From: Physella acuta
Lineage: Eukaryota > Mollusca > Gastropoda > Physidae
Length of the DNA: 64,000 nt
Assembly (NCBI RefSeq): GCF_028476545.1
Contig: NW_026733199.1
Span: 1 to 64,000 of the forward strand
Direction of reading: 5' to 3'
Of this stretch, positions 58,488-64,000 are shown in pieces; position 1 is the first letter of the stretch, and the number at the start of each line of letters is the position of its first letter. The position numbers and the translations under genes were made by a program. The notes beneath the pieces were generated by a model, which saw only the letters and a list, made by a program, of their open reading frames with translations, was not told the DNA's origin and ran no database searches.

Positions 58488-60161
58488 GTAAGTTTATATT
58501 TAGATCTAACTTGAATTCTGTATGTTTGATATCTTTTTATTCAATTTTGTCACTCTTTGCATTCTTAATTGGCTGGCTATTTTCAGTGAAAAATGGTGTT
58601 GTCTCTTATTCTATTCCTAAATATTTACTTGCATTAATTACTGGAAAGATGTATTTATAAAGTTAAGATTAGTTTATTTTTGTTTAACCAAAAGTTTAAA
58701 ATGTCAGGCATAAAATGTTAAACAGAAGTTATATGGGGCTTGTTTTAACTGGCCCAAAAAAATTTTAACTTTTGATAAGTGTACAACCCAGGAACTTAAC
58801 AAAAAAATCAATAGTAGTCTCAATAAGACAAGTAGAGAGCAAAATAGTCACTGAAAATTTTGTAACTTAACCATTCCACTTACCACTGCAATAATGTAAT
58901 TGCCAACAATTAGTAATTTACATAATAATAGTAGGCTACATACAATTTCAACAACAAAATTCAGTTGTTTGCTTTTGTTTGATTTTACTAAGTTAATTAG
59001 TTAATTATTATTTATAGCAGAAATTAATTTCTTTTATTAGTGGACTTCATTTACTGGAGTTTAGGATTTTCCATAAATCTGCACACGCCTTTTTGTTCCA
59101 ATAACATTTCTCTTCCAAAATTTTGTTCTCACTCCTGAAACTGTTTTATTTATGCAGCAGTGCAGACTTTGATTACCGGTGAGTTTTGATTGGTATCCCA
59201 CACTCCATAGCTCGTTAAGTTTTGATTTCCAATCCAGGCATTATTTTTTTTTTGTTGGCTGTTCAGTTGTTTTGTTAATTAATCAAATCAAGCTTGCACA
59301 TCACATTTGCAGCATTACTTTTTGTTTAGCCCACTGACTTGATTTTAAGAATGCTAAAGAAAAGAGTAGGAATGCTTGATGATGCACTGTGATCAGACTT
59401 AGAAGCTTTACGTGAACTATGTTGTTATAAGAACCTGTTTACTACTTTCTTAATGTCGTGTACTGTGAAAAGTCTAGGCAAGCTGCAGTGTGCTGCAGTT
59501 AATTCTTGTTGTTTGATTAGTTTTATTTTTTCTTAGTCTAAAAGGATAATATTAAAAATTATTTTGTTTTTAATTTAATTTAATTTATTGTTTTGCACTG
59601 AAGTTATTCTATATTAATACAACTTATTCTAAATTATTTGTTTTGATTTTTTTTTTTTAAACACAATTTTGAATTACTGCAAATAATGAGTGTGCTGTAT
59701 TAAAACTTATTTTGTTTTGTTTACTTTGTTTATAAATTCAATAACAAAAATAGACCACAGCATGTGAGGGATTCAAAATAATTCTGTAGATAAAGAGTGA
59801 TTTTCCTTTTTTTCATCTAACATTTCAAATTGCATCACATGAGAGTTTTGTTTTTAAATTTAATTTGTTTCAATTTTTTTATTTTTTTTATTTAAAGATA
59901 TTTACCAAAAATAAAAAAAATATAGGGCTTACTTCAGATTTATAAAATAGGATGTTGAGAAATTACAAAAAAAAAGTTTTTTGAAACCACATTACATAAT
60001 CATTTGCAATGTTAAGGCAAATTATTTTGTTGTTTAATAAAATTAATAGTTTATGTCATAAATGTTTGTTTTTAATATTGTTTTTATTTATTTATTCAAT
60101 TAATATTGTTAAAATTGTGTTGTGTTTTGACTTAAATTTACAAATTAATGATCATTGACGG
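58488..60161 (+). other. intron 9, left part
   Basis: About 1.7 kb of AT-rich sequence. No exon, array or bounded element recognised. Confidence 0.65.
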
Positions 60162-60701
60162 TGACTTGTTATTTTCTACTACATAACCCCACTAGATGGG
60201 CTGAGATGACTTGTTATTTTCTACTACATAACCCCACTAGATGGGCTGAGATGACTTGTTATTTTCTACTACATAACCCCACTAGATGGGCTGAGATGAC
60301 TTGTTATTTTCTACTACATAACCCCACTAGATGGGCTGAGATGACTTGTTATTTTCTACTACATAACCCCACTAGATGGGCTGAGATGACTTGTTATTTT
60401 CTACTACATAACCCCACTAGATGGGCTGAGATGACTTGTTATTTTCTACTACATAACCCCACTAGATGGGCTGAGATGACTTGTTATTTTCTACTACATA
60501 ACCACACTAGATGGGCTGAGATGACTTGTTATTTTCTACTACATAACCCCACTAGATGGGCTGAGATGACTTGTTATTTTCTACTACATAACCCCACTAG
60601 ATGGGCTGAGATGACTTGTTATTTTCTACTACATAACCCCACTAGATGGGCTGAGATGACTTGTTATTTTCTACTACATAACCCCACTAGATGGGCTGAC
60701 A
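60162..60701. repeat. 45-bp minisatellite, 12 near-identical copies
   Basis: Twelve copies of a unit built on GACTTGTTATTTTCTACTAC plus ATAACCCCACTAGATGGGCTGAGAT; one copy has CCACACT in place of CCCCACT, otherwise they look identical. The period is divisible by three and a 203-codon frame runs through, but it lies inside intron 9 and looks like a by-product. Confidence 0.95.
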
Positions 60702-61726
60702 TTGCCACCATTATGCACTCAACCACCACGCAGCATATGCTTCCTTTTTCACCAACACACATGTAAAGATTTCAGTTATATATTCTCACACATTGTTTCC
60801 TGAGCCTCTATAAATGTTAAAGCTGTTGCTGGAAAAATATTTGGGTTTTAGCTGTAGGGGCTGTTGGTTTTTTTAAATCTCAAATAGCTAATTTTAAAGG
60901 CTGGACTGAAATAGACGAAATTTTGTTTAATGTTCTCATCATTTGTTAGAATTCCAGGTAGACTGTAGGTGTGTTCTAACAAATTAGTTATTGCATTAGT
61001 TTTTTGTGTAGGGAAAAGAAGGTTCCATTATGTTTTTTTTATAAAGAATGATAAGATAACTTTAATAGAATACATTATGAATAAAACCAGCTGGCAAAGA
61101 CAACTATAATGTCAGAAGAAAGAATTGTGAGCATAAAACTAGCCAGGGAAAGTAGGGTGCAAGAACTGTATGCATGCATGGGAATATCCTGACGACCCTA
61201 ATATCTTCTCAAATAGTTTTTAATTTAATTATTTTTTTAATCCAAGAAGTCTTGTAACTAAGCAGAAACTTAGTTTGTGCTTTGATTCTGAACTGCTATG
61301 CATTGGGTTTTACTTTGGCTGACTACCTTTCTTTTTTGGCTGACTGGCTGTTTTTTCCATTTTCTGTACTTAAAAGATGTACAGAGATTGAAGTAATAAC
61401 ACCACAGAAAAAAATTTGAACATGAATGCAATATTTTTTTATAGCTACAAGATAAAACCAGTTGAAAAAAAATTTTATTTGAAATTTTGTGTAAAATATA
61501 AAAGCAATGCCCCAAGTGGCATTTTTTATGTTGTTGCCAGATTTTATTATTATGCAAAGGCATATAATTTTTTTAAATTAAATTTTACCTTTTTTTTTTT
61601 AGTTTCATGTAATTTTACCTTATGTATATCTATGATTTAAAAAATTTATATTCGCAATTTGAAGGAATCTTTTTTTTAGTTCCTCTGTTTTTTTTTATAA
61701 ACTTGATTATATTTTTCTTTTTCTAG
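60702..61726 (+). other. intron 9, right part
   Basis: AT-rich; nothing recognised. Confidence 0.65.
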
Positions 61727-61958
61727 GAACGGCCATGCTCTCATGGCTTTCCGTCTGTCGAGAGTGTCAGCGCCGCTGCCCCCGGAGAAAACAATTGAGC
61801 TGGGCCACCACATCCTGAAGGCCCACATCTACAAGACCATCAGTCGCCAGCTGGGCTACTCGTCCAGAGACATGCAGGCCTACTGGATGTGTCTGAGCTC
61901 TAACAGCCTCAACACAGCCCTGGTCTCTCACAGGAACATCTTCTCACCCAATGTCAAG
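61727..61958 (+). CDS. TANC2: TANC/rols-family protein, exon 10 (NTPase end / ankyrin start)
   Basis: Acceptor TTTTTCTAG at 61726, donor AAG|GTCAGT at 61959, 232 nt, entering in phase 2 and leaving in phase 0. It encodes GHALMAFRLSRVSAPLPPEK, then ELGHHILKAHIYK and MQAYWMCLSSNSL, the conserved helix block that joins the NTPase module to the ankyrin repeats in TANC proteins. Confidence 0.92.
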
Positions 61959-62418
61959 GTCAGTGGAATTTTTTTAAAATTTTAAATTTGGTAATCGGCA
62001 GAAATGTTGGGTGAGCAGGTGGTTGTTTTAGTGCCGGCACAAATAGGGTGGGTGTGTTTTGGGGGGGGGGGAGTTTTGGTGCCAACCCAGTATGTGAGAG
62101 TACAGGGTAAGGGGAGGGAGTTTTGGTGCCAACTCAGTATGTGAGAGTACAGGGGGGGGGGGGAAATTCATGTTACTATCTCTGGAATCATCAGACTGCT
62201 CTGTGATATCGCAAATTATTCAATCAACCAATCCAGTGAAAATTGAACTTTAGAATTTGTTATCACATTTAGGCAAATGTCCTTTTGGGTGTTTTTTTGC
62301 ATTCTCGCAAACATCCTTTCCAAAAACGTTCAATGGCAGATAACGTTTGGGCATCTTCACTCAAGATAAAAATGTTTTTGTCCAATCGCTCTATAAATTT
62401 TCCAATGTTTTTGTCCAG
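61959..62418 (+). other. intron 10
   Basis: Contains a twofold roughly 60-bp repeat (GAGTTTTGGTGCCAAC and AGTATGTGAGAGTACAGGG) with poly-G runs at 62040-62165. Near its 3' end AATGTTTTTGTCCA occurs twice, the second time as the exon 11 acceptor. Confidence 0.75.
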
Positions 62419-62655
62419 GTGAGCCGACTGATCCTCCTCTCTGGAGCCAACCCCAACACCCGCACGGAGTACCTCAACAACGCCCCTCTCCTGTGTGTGG
62501 CTGCCAGAGAAGGATTCGCAGACATGGTGGCGCTGCTGATGGAGTTTAACGCCGACCCTAACGCCACCTCTGACACCTCCATGACACCACTGTGTCACGC
62601 GGCCGCAGCAGGACACCGTGACGTCATGAGAATGCTGTGTTTGAGAAATGCAAGG
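62419..62655 (+). CDS. TANC2: TANC/rols-family protein, exon 11 (ankyrin repeats)
   Basis: Acceptor TTTTTGTCCAG at 62418, donor AGG|GTGAGT at 62656, 237 nt, phase 0 both ends, so exactly 79 codons. It encodes about two ankyrin repeats: LILLSGANPN, then APLLCVAAREGFADMVALLM and EFNADPN, then TPLCHAAAAGHRDVMRMLC. The A-A-x-x-G-H and L-L consensus positions are well kept. Confidence 0.95.
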
Positions 62656-63618
62656 GTGAGTAAAATAAATCTGTATCACATTTTTTAGTTTATCCACATA
62701 TAGATGGCAGCTTTAAAAGCTCTCCAGTACTGATTGATTGTGTCAGTTTTACAATTCTCTCTGCCATGTGAATCAATCTACCAGTTATTACTGTTTCTTT
62801 CAAATCATATCCCTCCATGTCTGTTTTTAGAACATGTGTTGCAAGTGTTATTCATATTGATCATAAAAGCAAATTAAATATTCAGGTTATTAATTATTAA
62901 TTAAATTAAAAAATATTCTTCCTGGTCTAATTCAATATTTTTCTGTGGGGGATAAAAAACAATGTTTACATTTTTTCCAAAAATGTTAATTGAAAATCTC
63001 CTGCAGTTTGCTGTGAATGTGACTTTAAATAATACAGAACAGGTAGCTTGCAATGCGAACAATTGTTTTTATATTGCTGAATTAATACTTTAATCTTAGA
63101 GCAATTGTAACTAGAATTCAGAACAGGTAGTTTAATCTGAGAATAGTTGTATTTATATTGCTGGATTAATACTTTAATCTTAGAGCAATTATAATTGTAA
63201 TTCAGAACAGGTAGTTTAATCTGAGAACAATTATAATTCCTGTTGAAATGAAAATATGTATGTCTCAAAACTATGGGAATTTGTATAAAAATATGGATTC
63301 TTGTATATAAGAGTTGTAAAAAATACCCATAGGATGATGTATAGACTATAGAGCTATGGGATTCTGTATAAAAATATATGAATTTTGTATACAACTATGG
63401 GATATCATTTTAAATTATTTGATTATTTTAAAATATGGGATGTTTAAATTCTGGGATGTTGTATAAAATTACGGGACATCATTTAAAACTATGGGGTGAT
63501 GTTGTAAATGATAGGATGTGGTTTGAATTAGGTTTGTTATCGTTAAACAATGGCATGTTGTTGAAAACCATCAGCTGTTGCATGAATACTTAACAAAACT
63601 GTCTTCTGGCTATTTCAG
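62656..63618 (+). other. intron 11
   Basis: 63025-63240 holds about three copies of a roughly 85-bp block (TACTTTAATCTTAGAGCAAT, GAACAGGTAGTTTAATCTGA). 63255-63500 holds short degenerate ATGGGATTCTGTATAAAA repeats. Confidence 0.7.
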
Positions 63619-63795
63619 CTGTCTGCGCAGGACAACCAAGGCCAGTGTGCTGCCATACATGCTGTCATCCACGGTCAGCTGGACGCACTTGTTTTCTTGC
63701 TGCAGAGCAACTGGGCAGTGGTGACTGGCGAGCCAACCAAAGATGAGGCCGTCACCCAGAGCTTTGTGGCAGCTGCAGCCACTGGCAATAGACAG
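63619..63795 (+). CDS. TANC2: TANC/rols-family protein, exon 12 (ankyrin repeats; gene continues)
   Basis: Acceptor GCTATTTCAG at 63618, donor ACAG|GTGAGT at 63796, 177 nt, phase 0 both ends. It encodes CAAIHAVIHGQLDALVFLLQ and SFVAAAATGNRQ, further ankyrin-type helices. The remaining ankyrin and the TPR exons must lie beyond the window. The donor is the first of a series of repeats (see 63786-64000). Confidence 0.92.
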
Positions 63796-64000
63796 GTGAG
63801 TTCAGGCAGACATTTACAGGTGGGTTCAGGTAGACATTTACAGGTGGGTTCAGGTAGACATTTACAGGTGGGTTTAGGTGGACATTTACAGGTGGGTTTA
63901 GGTGGACATTTACAGGTGGGTTCAGGTAGACATTTACAGGTGAGTTCAGGTGGACATTTACAGGTGGGTTCAGGCAGACATTTACAGGTGGGTTCAGGTA
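63786..64000 (+). repeat. 24-bp minisatellite built on the exon 12 splice donor
   Basis: At least eight copies of a 24-bp unit (ACAGGTGGGTTCAGGTAGACATTT family), running to the window edge. Every unit carries an ACAG|GTGGGT or GTGAGT donor. From the exon border the frame stays open through the repeats (V-S/G-S-G-R-H-L-Q octapeptides). Confidence 0.9.

Noticed and set aside
60155-60766. 203-codon frame of repeated MTCYFLLHNPTRWAE
   Set aside because: Intronic 45-bp minisatellite; no splice sites joining it in phase to exons 9 and 10.

Overview
This is a eukaryotic window, almost certainly from an invertebrate animal. Spliced exons with GT-AG junctions are spread over nearly 40 kb, tRNA-derived SINEs and short hAT-type elements are frequent, and micro- and minisatellites are very abundant. 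The host gene resembles TANC/rolling pebbles (rols) with a RING finger. With the SINE and repeat style this suggests a lophotrochozoan, probably a mollusc such as a gastropod; that assignment is inference.

Layout. 1-25.8 kb: no protein-coding gene recognised. The region holds long AT, poly-C/poly-G and minisatellite tracts, a 1.5-kb hAT-like element with a second hAT MITE nested in it (4207-5723), further MITEs and SINEs. 25.8-64 kb (running off the right edge): the + strand TANC/rols-family gene. Twelve exons can be placed with consistent splice phases: RING finger (25845-26003), low-complexity linker exons, a P-loop NTPase (Walker A at about 56140, Walker B at about 57740), its helical C-terminal part, and the first ankyrin repeats (61.7-63.8 kb). 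Later exons (remaining ankyrins, TPRs) lie beyond the window.

The roughly 20-kb intron between exons 2 and 3 carries the most striking item: an 8232-bp Polinton-like element (38553-46784). It has 1284-bp terminal inverted repeats, 5'-AG...CT-3' ends and a 6-bp target-site duplication (ACCGTG), and it sits inside a 16-bp minisatellite. Its only recognisable gene is a 1337-residue protein-primed type B DNA polymerase with N-terminal C2H2 zinc fingers. No integrase, packaging ATPase, protease or capsid gene is visible. The TIRs look identical where compared, so insertion is probably recent.

A second theme is that three exon borders of the TANC gene are embedded in tandem repeats that carry the splice site itself, each with a period divisible by three (78 bp at the exon 1 acceptor, 39 bp at the exon 3 donor, 24 bp at the exon 12 donor). 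A perfect 103-bp-arm hairpin (37334-37574) and a dispersed MITE family with five copies, four with exact 8-bp target duplications and one 7 of 8, complete the picture.
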